Shown: positions 1 through 6,626, numbered from the stretch's first letter. The stretch is DNA of 28,278 bases from DASWRT01 sp036403035 (GCA_036403035.1 DASWRT010000114.1:1-28278), one strand, 5' to 3'. Notes: generated by a model not told the origin, from the sequence alone. Program-made: numbers and translations.

Positions 1-275
1 AACGTCGCGTTGGGCCGGTACTGCATCGGACGCCGGCAGCTGTCGCATTCCCCGATGATGTTGTCCGCGAAATACGGCCCTTCGCCGGGATCGAAGAAGC
101 CGGGAATGAGGAGGGCGTCCGCGCTCGCGTGCGTCGTGATCTGCAAAAACGCCGGCAGGCGGATGTCGAGATCGGTGAGATTCTTGGCGAGGTTCGGGCT
201 GGCGTTGACGTTGCCGTGCGGCGCGAGGCGGTCCAGCGCCCGGAGCACGTCGGCGCGGTTCTTCGGATCGCCCAT
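1..275 (-). CDS. Uncharacterised protein, 5' part only
   Basis: An open frame runs from an ATG at 273-275 on the minus strand off the window edge, giving 91 complete residues. The product starts MGDPKNRADVLRALDRLAPH and is soluble-looking, without a signal peptide. Near the cut end it has a Cys-X2-Cys pair (ECDSCRRPM), which could be half of a zinc knuckle or zinc ribbon whose other half lies outside the window. A good ribosome binding site (GGAGGAAG) sits about 10 bases before the ATG and supports this start. I do not recognise the family and cannot assign a function. The plus-strand frames over the same bases give Arg/Ala-rich translations and look like shadows. Confidence 0.6.
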   Translation of the reverse strand, partial: MGDPKNRADVLRALDRLAPHGNVNASPNLAKNLTDLDIRLPAFLQITTHASADALLIPGFFDPGEGPYFADNIIGECDSCRRPMQYRPNAT

Positions 276-714
276 TCTGTCTCGCTTCCTCCGGCCGCCA
301 GCCGGTGGCCGCTGGCCGCCTGCTGTCCCCATGCGGGCTGGTGCGTGGCCGAGTCCCCGGTACGCGGTGGTTTTATAGACGATCGCGGTCTGCCGATCAC
401 GCCCGGTTGTAGACGGGCGGTTTGCGGACGTGGCGGCGAAGGAACGGCTGCGAGAGCGAGGCAGTAGGGAACGGAGAATAATGGAATGACCAATTTGTGA
501 AAAATCATAGTAAACGCCGCGTAAAGGGAATCCCGAACGGCGTAAGCAAACGCACGCGCTTCGGTTGAATGGATAAGCGCGTCTTTATCGCGTTCCGAAA
601 GACTGCGTTCGCCCGCGTTTGATCGTGACGAGCCGAGCGGCCCTGGATCCACAGCGCCGACGGCCGGCTTATCGAACGCTCCACCGTGAGGAGCGCCGTC
701 CCTTGGGAAGCACC
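276..714. other. Gene-free divergent promoter region
   Basis: This stretch separates the minus-strand partial gene from the plus-strand glycosidase, so it should hold promoters for both. A TATAAA hexamer read on the minus strand (around 367-372) could be a -10 element for the partial gene, but no clear -35 accompanies it. Positions 478-620 are poorer in GC than the surroundings and contain a weak inverted repeat (CGCCG/CGGCG around 516-542). No convincing gene or terminator is visible. Confidence 0.4.
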
Positions 715-2385
715 GTGAACCCGCCGAGCCAGCCGTTGCTCGGCGCCTACTTCGGCAATACCGCGCCGGCCGACGAGCAGAGCCTCGCCGGCATGGAGCA
801 ATGGCTTGGACGCAAGGTCGACTACGCCCTCGTCTTCCTCAACCAGAGCAGCTGGAGCGGCTTCGACAGCTCCGTGCAATGGACCCTCGATCAGTGGCCG
901 CAGCACGAGAAGCTGCTGATTTCCGTCCCGCTGATCCCGAGCGGGGACACGCTGCAGAACGCCGCCACAGGCGCCGACGACCAGCATTACATACAGGCCG
1001 CGCAGAAGATCGCCGCGTACGACCCCAACGCGATCATCCGCATCGGCTGGGAGATGAACGGCGACTGGTATCCCTGGTCGGCGGCGTCCGACCCGCAGGG
1101 CTACATCGACGCCTATCGGCACGCCGTGGATGCGTTCCGCTCGGTATCTCCGAACTTTACGTTCGTCTGGAGCCCGAACATCGGCACCGGGACGATCGAC
1201 CCGGAGAAGGTCTATCCGGGCGACGCCTACGTCAACGTCGTCGGCATGTCCGTCTACGAGGGCAGCAGCTGGTTCGCCGGGAAGACGCCGGAACAACGCT
1301 GGGACTGGCTGATGAACCAGCCGGACGGCCTCAAGTGGCAGCAGGAGTTCGCCGCCGCGCACGGCAAGCCGATGGGCTATCCGGAGTACGCATCGGACTT
1401 CAACGACGGCTATTTCGTCTCCCACATGGCCGATTGGATCAAGAGCAACAACGTCGCGTTCCAGTCCTGGTGGAACGCGAACGATGCCTTCAACGGCTCC
1501 CTGCAAACCCACCTGACGAACGAGCAGGCCTATGAAGCGGCATGGGGACCGGGCGCGGCCCCCGCACCGGCTCCAGCCCCAGCCCCAACTCCGACCCCAG
1601 CAAGCCACGACACGCTCGTCCTCCACGTCGCGGAGGATGCATGGCAGGGCGACGCCCGGTTCACCGTGGCGGTGGACGGCAAGCCGGTCGGCGGAGTGCT
1701 GACGGCGACCGCGTCGCACGCCGCCGGCCAATGGCAGGACGTGACCCTGACCGGCGACTGGGGCGCGGGAGCGCACCGGATCGACGTCACGTTCACGAAC
1801 GATGCGTGGGGCGGCTCGGCGAGCGCGGACCGCAATCTCTACGTCGGATCGGTGGATTACGACGGACAGCATTTCGCCGGCGCGAAGGGATCGCTGCTCG
1901 GGAACGGGACAGCGAGCTTTTCGATCGGCGCATCCGCCGCGCCGTCCCCGGCACCCGCTCCCGCGCCGACGCCGGCCCCGGCCGTCAGCACCGCCGTGCT
2001 GCACGTCTCGGGCGACAACGGGCACGGCAACCCGCAGTTCATCGTGAAGGTCGACGGGCAGCAGGTCGGCGGCACGCTCGGCACGTCGGCCTCGCACGAT
2101 GCCGGGCGGTGGCAGGATCTGACGGTGAAGCTCGGCGCGATCGACGCGACCAAGGCGCACGATCTCTCCATCAGCTTCGTCAACGACGGGACCGGCGGCT
2201 CGCACGCCACCGACACCAACCTCTATGTCGGCGGTATGGAGGTCGACGGCCACCATGTCGACGGCAGCGCCTTCGCCAGCAACAACGCCTCGCTCGGCTA
2301 TGACGCGATCGACAGCCACGCCGCGGTGATGGTCGTCAACGGCGTCGCGACCTACCATCTCGGTCCCGATTACTGGCACGCCTGA
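715..2385 (+). CDS. GH26-like glycosidase with two C-terminal xylan-binding-type modules
   Basis: The N-terminal domain (about residues 5-278) resembles the clan GH-A fold of GH26-type beta-mannanases and related endoglycanases. The likely acid/base is Glu113 in RIGWEMNGDWYPW, and the likely nucleophile is Glu224 in GYPEYAS. Two Ala/Pro linkers then lead into two beta-sandwich modules (about 298-405 and 425-550). These carry the VDGKxVGG and NDAWGGSxxxDRNLYVG pattern of calcium-dependent xylan-binding modules of the CBM60/CBM36 type. It probably acts on plant or exopolysaccharide beta-glycans. I chose GTG 715 because GGGAAG lies 4 bases upstream and the fold begins a few residues later. A TTG at 703, after AGGAG, is also possible, and the frame is open back to TTG 619. 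No start gives a signal peptide, so export would need a leaderless route such as type I secretion, or the enzyme stays inside. The exact substrate is inferred only from motifs. Confidence 0.82.
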   Translation: MNPPSQPLLGAYFGNTAPADEQSLAGMEQWLGRKVDYALVFLNQSSWSGFDSSVQWTLDQWPQHEKLLISVPLIPSGDTLQNAATGADDQHYIQAAQKIAAYDPNAIIRIGWEMNGDWYPWSAASDPQGYIDAYRHAVDAFRSVSPNFTFVWSPNIGTGTIDPEKVYPGDAYVNVVGMSVYEGSSWFAGKTPEQRWDWLMNQPDGLKWQQEFAAAHGKPMGYPEYASDFNDGYFVSHMADWIKSNNVAFQSWWNANDAFNGSLQTHLTNEQAYEAAWGPGAAPAPAPAPAPTPTPASHDTLVLHVAEDAWQGDARFTVAVDGKPVGGVLTATASHAAGQWQDVTLTGDWGAGAHRIDVTFTNDAWGGSASADRNLYVGSVDYDGQHFAGAKGSLLGNGTASFSIGASAAPSPAPAPAPTPAPAVSTAVLHVSGDNGHGNPQFIVKVDGQQVGGTLGTSASHDAGRWQDLTVKLGAIDATKAHDLSISFVNDGTGGSHATDTNLYVGGMEVDGHHVDGSAFASNNASLGYDAIDSHAAVMVVNGVATYHLGPDYWHA

Positions 2386-2575
2386 TCGAGCCGGCTCGCC
2401 GTGAGGAAGCGCATCCTCGTCAGGATCGCCGGCCTGCCCGCCGGGAACCGGTCGCCGGTCCACATTGTCCGGTTGCCGTTTCGGCGAGGATGGAGGAGGC
2501 GGGCTGCCGCACGGCTGCACCTGCCTCCCGTTTGCGGTGCGGGGCTCGACCGTGCGGTGTGTCTCGCGACGGAAA

Positions 2576-2905
2576 TCAACGCGCGGGCATTGCCGCCGGC
2601 GTCGCCACGATCGAGGGCTTATCCGCGGCGCTGCTCGGCCGCACGACGACGCCGGCCGTACGCGACGGCGTGTCGTTCGACGAGTCGCCGGTCGCGCCCA
2701 TTGTAGCCTGCCGGGTCGTGGCGGTCGTAACGCTCTGCGGCCCGTCATGGTCGCCCAGCTCGTACTCCCAGTTTCGCAGGGTGTCGTCTCGCATCCGCTG
2801 CGACTGCTCGCCGGTCTCGTGCACGGGGTCGCTCAGGACCGGCGGCGGCGCTGCCAGCATTGCCGCAAGCGCGAATGAGCACGTGAGTAGCTTTGAATGC
2901 AGCAT
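2576..2905 (-). CDS. Small exported protein of unknown function
   Basis: This 109-residue product starts MLHSKLLTCSFALAAMLAAP. That is a typical Sec signal peptide, with cleavage likely near residue 25 (VLSDP). The mature part is hydrophilic, with an aromatic/acidic patch (NWEYELGDHDGP) followed by a Thr/Ser/Ala-rich tail that looks disordered. The ATG at 2903-2905 has a GAGAGG ribosome binding site about 6 bases upstream, so I prefer it to the ATG 45 bases further upstream, which would put 15 residues before the signal peptide. It lies 94 bases downstream of a second small exported protein on the same strand and may share its transcript. I do not recognise a family. Confidence 0.55.
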   Translation of the reverse strand: MLHSKLLTCSFALAAMLAAPPPVLSDPVHETGEQSQRMRDDTLRNWEYELGDHDGPQSVTTATTRQATMGATGDSSNDTPSRTAGVVVRPSSAADKPSIVATPAAMPAR

Positions 2906-2999
2906 GGGTGCCTCTCTGCTTCCGAGGAAGCGAGATTGCGCGAGCGCCATTTGAGAGCTGCCCGCGATGACTTCCGACGGATTGTCGGCGAGCGCGAAG

Positions 3000-3146
3000 T
3001 CAACGGCTCATCTGCATGTTTGCAGAGCCGTTCGGCTTAAACCCTTCGCCGGGCTGATATTCCGGAAAACCCACTTCCGTACATGCCGCAAGTACCGCGG
3101 ATGCTGTGAGGGCGAGCAAGAGTACGGCAAAACATCGGCGTGCCAT
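3000..3146 (-). CDS. Very small lipoprotein (48 residues)
   Basis: The frame begins at ATG 3144-3146 and ends with TGA at 3000-3002. The product starts MARRCFAVLLLALTASAVLA and continues ACTEVGFPEY. This is a textbook lipoprotein signal: Arg-rich n-region, hydrophobic core, and the lipobox L-A-A-C with Cys22 as the lipidated residue. The mature peptide would be only about 27 residues. A strong ribosome binding site (GGAAGGAAAA) precedes the ATG by about 10 bases. A perfect CRP-type palindrome lies 64 bases upstream of the start codon. Tiny lipoproteins of this size can be entericidin-like stress peptides or structural envelope peptides, but there is no sequence match that I recognise. It precedes a second exported protein on the same strand. 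Confidence 0.6.
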   Translation of the reverse strand: MARRCFAVLLLALTASAVLAACTEVGFPEYQPGEGFKPNGSANMQMSR

Positions 3147-3209
3147 CTCGTATTTTCCTTCCGATAACAGGAGATAAAGTGAAATTTATGGCGCAATCCC
3201 TTCGTGCGC

Positions 3210-3225
3210 TGTGACCGCAATCACA
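3210..3225. promoter_or_regulatory. CRP/FNR-superfamily consensus palindrome
   Basis: The bases TGTGACCGCAATCACA match TGTGA-N6-TCACA exactly on both arms. This is the core of the classic cAMP-receptor-protein operator. Its centre lies about 71 bases upstream of the ATG of the small lipoprotein at 3146 (minus strand), a normal place for an activator site. The plus-strand DUF3833 gene is more than 430 bases away, so it is the less likely target. The site is seen directly; binding by a CRP-family protein is inferred. Confidence 0.55.
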
Positions 3226-3236
3226 TGTCCGCGAAC

Positions 3237-3289
3237 AATTTTATTTTTTGTTCTTTTGAGAAATAAAATGACACGAGCAAATTTTATTT
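3237..3289. repeat. AT-only inverted and direct repeats in an AT-rich island
   Basis: ATTTTATTT (3238-3246) pairs with AAATAAAAT (3261-3269) across a 14-base spacer. AATTTTATTT recurs directly at 3280-3289, in each case followed by a TGTTC/TCTTTT run. The copies look like a partly diverged short duplication. The base composition is very different from the flanking GC-rich sequence. It could be a promoter UP-like region, a nucleoid-protein (xenogeneic silencer) target, or a recombination scar. Confidence 0.5.
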
Positions 3290-3661
3290 GTGTTCTCTTT
3301 TCAACTCTGAGATGTCGTGCGCATGTCCTCCAGTTCTGCGCGCGAGATCTGCTTTGTCGCGGTCAAGAGACTGCCGCCGGCTACGGCGTCCACCACGATG
3401 CTGCCCGCTCCCTCGTCGGCGTGATCTCGGCGGCTCCCATACGCGGTGAGGCATTGTGGGGCCGCGCGAGATGCTCGCCCTGGCTCCGACGCTTTGCGGC
3501 GTGGGCCTCGCGGTGCATAAGGCATGACGCGCGCCGGCAGGCGGGGCGCTACGAACGAGAGGCGATGACGTGACGGGATACGGACCTACTCGGCGGGGCA
3601 CGAGCCGCGCGCGCCATGGCGATGCAGGGTTCAGGCGTTCCAGCCCAGGGCGAAAGGGAAT

Positions 3662-4231
3662 ATGAGAAGCCGCCAACCGAGGCCCCGTCCGCTTTCCGTC
3701 CTGCTCTTTCTGGTTCTGGGACTTTTCGGATGCAGCCCTTTGGAACCGTCCGCCTTTGCCGGAGGCGAGCCGCGGTTCGAGCCGGAGAAGTTCTTTGCCG
3801 GCCACATCCATTCGTGGGGCGTCATCGAGAACCGCTCCGGCGATCCGGGCAGCCGCTTCACGACCGAGATCGAAGGCCGCCCGGACGGCGATGCGCTGGT
3901 GATCGAGCAGCATTTCGCGTTCGACGACGGCAAGCGGCAAGAGCGGGTCTGGCGGCTGCGGCGCATCGACGAGCACCGCTATGAAGCCACCGCAAGCGAT
4001 GTCGTGGGAACCGCGACCGGCGAGGCATGGGGGAATGCCTTCCGCTGGGAGTACACGCTGGCGACGGAGCCCGGGAATCCGCTGAAGAATGTCGGGATGA
4101 AGCAATGGATGTACGGCGTGGGAGACGGCAGCACGATGATGAACCGCGTCACCGTCACGAAGCTCGGCGTCGTCGTTGCCGAGGTGACGGAGTTCTTCTG
4201 GCGTGGCGAAGGGCGCGAGAAGCGCCCGTGA
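3662..4231 (+). CDS. DUF3833 family lipoprotein
   Basis: The 189-residue product has an Arg-rich n-region, a Leu-rich core and a lipobox ending at Cys24 (LGLFGC), so it should be a lipoprotein anchored in the envelope. The mature part follows the DUF3833 pattern: a PEKFFAGHIHSWGV opening, TEIEGRPDGDALVIEQHFAFDDG, a Trp-Arg-Leu strand, GTATGEAWGNAFRWEYTL, then MNRVTVTKLGVVVAEVTEFF near the end. The biochemical role of the family is unknown. AAAGGGA just before the ATG serves as ribosome binding site, and the lipobox fits this start. A small coiled-coil gene, now frameshifted, follows 23 bases downstream on the same strand and was probably co-transcribed. Confidence 0.85.
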   Translation: MRSRQPRPRPLSVLLFLVLGLFGCSPLEPSAFAGGEPRFEPEKFFAGHIHSWGVIENRSGDPGSRFTTEIEGRPDGDALVIEQHFAFDDGKRQERVWRLRRIDEHRYEATASDVVGTATGEAWGNAFRWEYTLATEPGNPLKNVGMKQWMYGVGDGSTMMNRVTVTKLGVVVAEVTEFFWRGEGREKRP

Positions 4232-4254
4232 GGTGGGAATGACGGAGGATCTTC

Positions 4255-4511
4255 ATGACTGACCAGCCCGAGAACGTCGTCCTCGCCTGCCTGTGCCGGA
4301 TCGACGCGAAGGTCGACCGCCTCGCCGTTGGCGTGCGTGAGGTTCGAGACCGGCTGTCGTCGGTCGAGCAGGCAGTGATCACCTTGCACCGGGGGTGGTT
4401 GGCGTAAAGGAAGCCATCGCACACACCAATGCTCGTGTCGATCAGCTCATCGACCGGCTGGAGCGTATCGAGCGCCGACTCGACCTGAGTGATACGTTGG
4501 CGCCGACATGA
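4255..4511 (+). pseudogene. Frameshifted small coiled-coil protein gene
   Basis: From ATG 4255, with GGAGG 7 bases upstream, the frame reads MTDQPENVVLACLCRIDAKV and stays alpha-helical with heptad-like spacing until TAA at 4405-4407, giving 50 residues. A second frame over 4390-4511 continues the same kind of protein (ARVDQLIDRLERIERRLDLS, then TGA). The two halves together match the short MTxxPENxVLxxLRRIDxKxDR...RLDRIERRLDL proteins common in alphaproteobacteria. The shift falls around the G run at 4390-4395, and restoring the frame needs one extra base. It may be a decayed gene, a sequencing error, or less likely programmed frameshifting. The function of the family is unknown. Confidence 0.7.
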
Positions 4512-4642
4512 GCGGTACGATCTTCCGGACGAGCCGCTTGTGTATTCGTCGTGACGGCAGTGACGGTCCGAGCTTGGTTACGACGGTTAGCATCGCGGTG
4601 GCGCTCGGCTGATTTTCAGCCCACCCATCTCGCACAACTTGG

Positions 4643-4672
4643 TTGCGGTCGTTTCCTTTTCGGACGTATCAT
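4643..4672 (+). promoter_or_regulatory. Possible sigma70-type promoter
   Basis: TTGCGG (4643-4648) and TATCAT (4667-4672) are separated by 18 bases. They match 4 of 6 and 5 of 6 consensus positions. A start near 4679 would place the boxA-like sequence about 26 bases into the transcript. This is a sequence match only. Confidence 0.3.
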
Positions 4673-4704
4673 GTAAGCGCACAGCGGCCGCCGCCGGCTG
4701 CACC

Positions 4705-4716
4705 CGCTCTTTGACA
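4705..4716 (+). promoter_or_regulatory. boxA-like antitermination element without an rRNA gene
   Basis: CGCTCTTTGACA, followed by TCGTGAATTGGGAAGGAG, closely resembles the boxA segment of alphaproteobacterial rRNA leaders (TGCTCTTTGACA plus a purine-rich tail). BoxA in RNA is bound by NusB/NusE. The embedded TTGACA could instead be read as a -35 element, but no matching -10 follows. No rRNA gene lies downstream. The next genes are on the opposite strand. Confidence 0.4.
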
Positions 4717-4770
4717 TCGTGAATTGGGAAGGAGTTTGCGGCCGGAGTCCGCCCGCCGCGAGTGGCGCAA

Positions 4771-4836
4771 AAACAGGCGGAAAACAGGACGGAAACAGGA
4801 GAAAAACAGGAGCGGAAACAGGTGAATGTACCTGTT
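4771..4836 (+). repeat. Five helically phased AAACAGG repeats plus inverted copy
   Basis: AAACAGG occurs at 4771, 4782, 4793, 4804 and 4816, at steps of 11, 11, 11 and 12 bases, so all copies face about the same side of the helix. The last copy forms a perfect inverted pair, AACAGGT (4817-4823) and ACCTGTT (4830-4836), with a 6-base spacer. The pattern resembles iterons or a cooperative protein-binding array. Uniform 7-base cores with short variable linkers, and no unique 30-base spacers, rule out a CRISPR array. Confidence 0.75.
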
Positions 4837-4842
4837 ATCCGG

Positions 4843-4860
4843 TTGAGCGTCGCCGCTCAA
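4843..4860. other. Perfect 7-bp hairpin
   Basis: TTGAGCG and CGCTCAA flank a TCGC loop. No U-tract follows on either strand, so it is not a typical intrinsic terminator. It follows the AAACAGG array by 6 bases and may belong to the same structured element. Confidence 0.4.
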
Positions 4861-5046
4861 GATATTGAAAAACCCCAATGTCGTTCGGCGCGGTTTGGCC
4901 TTCCCACCTGTTTCTCAGGAAAAACGGCTCCGGCGGGGCTGTTCCCGACGCCGTGGAGGACCGGCCGGCGGCCCTCACATCGGCGCTCTTCCGTAGGCGG
5001 GAGAGCGAGGGGCGGCAGCGTTCCGTTTTTGGAAAACCTTCTGCGT

Positions 5047-5352
5047 TCACACGTCGTGGAGCAGGCTCTCCAGCGCGTCGCGGGCCTTCTTGATCCGCTC
5101 GCGCTTCACGCCGGCCAGCGGGTACTCCGCGCCGGTCACGGCGCTCAGCACCGCATTGGTGCGGTCGAGCGCCTCGCGCACGTCCTCGCCCTTGCGGCGG
5201 CGGCCGATCAGCTCGTCGCGGAGGCGGACGAGGCATCGCGTCGCCTCGACGAGGTCGTCATAGACATGGTCCGCCCGGTCCTTCGTCGCACGGTCGAGCG
5301 CGCTGAGCGCCTCGCGGCATTTATCGCAGACCGTCTCGTCGAGCGCGCTCAT
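5047..5352 (-). CDS. Small Cys-pair protein, last gene of the formate dehydrogenase operon
   Basis: This 101-residue hydrophilic protein is predicted to be almost all helical. It has a single Cys-X2-Cys pair (CDKCREAL, residues 9-12) near the N terminus and a lone Cys40. The helices (about 14-48, 55-72 and 82-99) are rich in Arg, Asp and Glu. Its ATG overlaps the stop of the NrfD gene by 4 bases (ATGA), so translation is likely coupled and it belongs to the operon. I do not recognise the family. Its place suggests a role in maturation, assembly or regulation of the dehydrogenase, but this is only inferred from context. It is much shorter than FdhE and lacks FdhE's multiple zinc-binding Cys motifs. 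Confidence 0.7.
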   Translation of the reverse strand: MSALDETVCDKCREALSALDRATKDRADHVYDDLVEATRCLVRLRDELIGRRRKGEDVREALDRTNAVLSAVTGAEYPLAGVKRERIKKARDALESLLHDV

Positions 5353-6626
5353 GCCGGCATCGTCTCGCGGTGGAGGCGGCCATCGCCGGTCGGGTCGACG
5401 TCGTAGCGCGGCGGCGTTCGCTGCGCCGCCTCGATCCGCTGCGACGTCGGGCGGCTTCCGTCGGCGAGGCGCGGCTGGGCGTGGCGGAAATAATCGCGCG
5501 GCCGTTTCGCCGACTCGTTGCCGGCCTGCATGATCGAATGGCGCGTCATCATCCCGCCGGCCAGCACCGCGAGCGAGGCCAGCACCGAGAGGGCGGCGCT
5601 GCTGCGGCCTGCGCCGCCGTTGCGGCTCCGGCGGTCTCTCTTGCCGCGCTCGCGGCTGTCGCCGCCGCCGCTGCCGGAGCGCGCCGCGTTCGCCGCCGCC
5701 GTGCCGGGCCGGCTCTTGGCGAGCGCGTAGCAGGCGAGCGGCAGCACCGCGCCAATCGCGAGCGCGCCGACCGTGTGCATCGCGCCCCATTTCGTCTCGC
5801 GCAGCGCACCGTCGACGCCTTCGGCCTCGTATTCGCGGTCGGCGGCGACCGAGGCGACGAGGTCGATGGCGGTCGCCGCAGCGGCCACGTCGTCGAGCGT
5901 CCCGGCGCTCTCCGGATCGCCGTCGACCCGCGCCGAGAGCGACAGCGCCGCCGCCGCGGTCGCGACGGCCGAGCTGGCGAAGCGGACGCCGAGCAGGCGG
6001 GGTGCTGCGGACCAGAGCGGCGTGCTGGTCGCGGCGAGCAGGGCGGCGGTGTAGGTGCTCATGCCGGCGCCGAACAGCGCCGCCGGAATGCCGGCGGCGG
6101 TCGCGATCGTGCGGGCGACGCCGGGCCGTCCCGGCAGGAGTTTCGCGCCGATCTGGCCGGGGCCGCTCCGCTCCGCCAGGAAATCGGCCGCCGCGGCGGT
6201 CAGGCTGAACAGGCTGAAGCCGGAGAGGATGTAGGTGCCGATCGACATCGGCGAGGTCCGGCGGAAGATCCGCAGCATGTTGTAGAAGCGCTGCGGCGTG
6301 TGCAGGTCGATGATGAGCAGCGGCGGGCCGAGCGCCACGGCGATCAGCGCGATATGGCGGCCGTTGCGGACGATCGTGCGCGACCGCCCGCTCCCGGCAA
6401 GGTCGGCCATGGTCGCCAGGACCTGCGCCGATCCGGACAGCCCGGCGAGGTAGATGTAGAGCGAGACCTTCCAGTCGAACGGGCTCGGCTTCAGGACCGG
6501 CCGGTCGTAATAGGTCTCGCCGTCATACGGCCCCGGAACCGGCCCGCCGGCCAGCCCCGCATCGCGGACGCGGCCATAGGCGGCCCTGGGGTCGCGGGGG
6601 TTTCGTTGCTGTACGCCCTCCATCAT
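5349..6626 (-). CDS. nrfD: NrfD/PsrC-family membrane subunit of formate dehydrogenase
   Basis: This 425-residue polytopic membrane protein starts with a soluble stretch ending in YYDRPVLKPSPFDWKVSLYIYL, the hallmark entry of NrfD/PsrC anchors. Hydrophobic segments lie at about 53-77, 91-108, 129-150, 169-200, 213-232, 282-304 and 346-362. NrfD-type subunits bind quinone and connect a ferredoxin subunit to the membrane quinone pool. Here it would replace the cytochrome b gamma subunit of classic formate dehydrogenase-N. A Gly/Arg/Ser-rich loop (about 310-340) is unusually long and charged. The C-terminal tail is soluble. Upstream, between this gene and the ferredoxin subunit, sits a GC-rich palindromic repeat. 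The start has two adjacent ATG codons after a GGGGAAGG stretch. Confidence 0.88.
   Translation of the reverse strand: MMEGVQQRNPRDPRAAYGRVRDAGLAGGPVPGPYDGETYYDRPVLKPSPFDWKVSLYIYLAGLSGSAQVLATMADLAGSGRSRTIVRNGRHIALIAVALGPPLLIIDLHTPQRFYNMLRIFRRTSPMSIGTYILSGFSLFSLTAAAADFLAERSGPGQIGAKLLPGRPGVARTIATAAGIPAALFGAGMSTYTAALLAATSTPLWSAAPRLLGVRFASSAVATAAAALSLSARVDGDPESAGTLDDVAAAATAIDLVASVAADREYEAEGVDGALRETKWGAMHTVGALAIGAVLPLACYALAKSRPGTAAANAARSGSGGGDSRERGKRDRRSRNGGAGRSSAALSVLASLAVLAGGMMTRHSIMQAGNESAKRPRDYFRHAQPRLADGSRPTSQRIEAAQRTPPRYDVDPTGDGRLHRETMPA

Larger units (their letters stand above)
3147..3661. other. Gene-free region between divergent lipoprotein genes
   Basis: The region holds a CRP-type palindrome, a sharply AT-rich island (about 3226-3310) with short repeats, and about 350 bases of ordinary GC-rich sequence before the DUF3833 gene. 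On the minus strand around 3301-3410 a frame ends in ISRAELEDMRTTSQS with protein-like codon use. It has no convincing start and could be the tail of a decayed gene. No RNA gene or terminator is evident. Confidence 0.4.
4512..5046. other. Gene-free region with boxA-like leader, phased repeats and hairpin
   Basis: No convincing protein gene lies here. In order on the plus strand it holds a possible promoter (4643-4672), a boxA-like antitermination signal (4705-4716), five phased AAACAGG repeats ending in an inverted copy (4771-4836), and a perfect 7-bp hairpin (4843-4860). A further CCTGTTT lies at 4907-4913. A GTG at 4762 opens a frame that reads through the repeats (MAQKQAENRTETGEKQERKQ), but it has no strong ribosome binding site and runs on into sequence antisense to the formate dehydrogenase operon. 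The part from 4950 to 5046 is the 3' flank of that operon and shows only weak inverted repeats, such as GCTCT/AGAGC at 4985-5006, not a clear terminator. Confidence 0.5.

Noticed and set aside
505..2748. 747-residue minus-strand open frame opposite the glycosidase
   Set aside because: It is Arg/Val/Asp-rich with no domain pattern and lies antisense to a gene with clear catalytic motifs. Long antisense frames are expected at this GC content.
3301..3525. Short minus-strand frame ending GGSLLTATKQISRAELEDM
   Set aside because: The last 35 residues have gene-like codon use, but the upstream part does not and there is no good start. I treat it as a possible gene remnant, not a gene.
3284..4105. 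273-residue minus-strand frame over the DUF3833 gene
   Set aside because: The plus-strand gene has a lipobox and family motifs. The antisense product has none and includes the AT-rich island at its end.
4705..4740. boxA-like leader as sign of an rRNA operon
   Set aside because: No 16S-like sequence follows. The next genes are formate dehydrogenase subunits on the opposite strand.
4771..4836. AAACAGG array read as a CRISPR
   Set aside because: The repeat core is 7 bases with 4-5 base linkers, and there are no unique spacers or cas genes.
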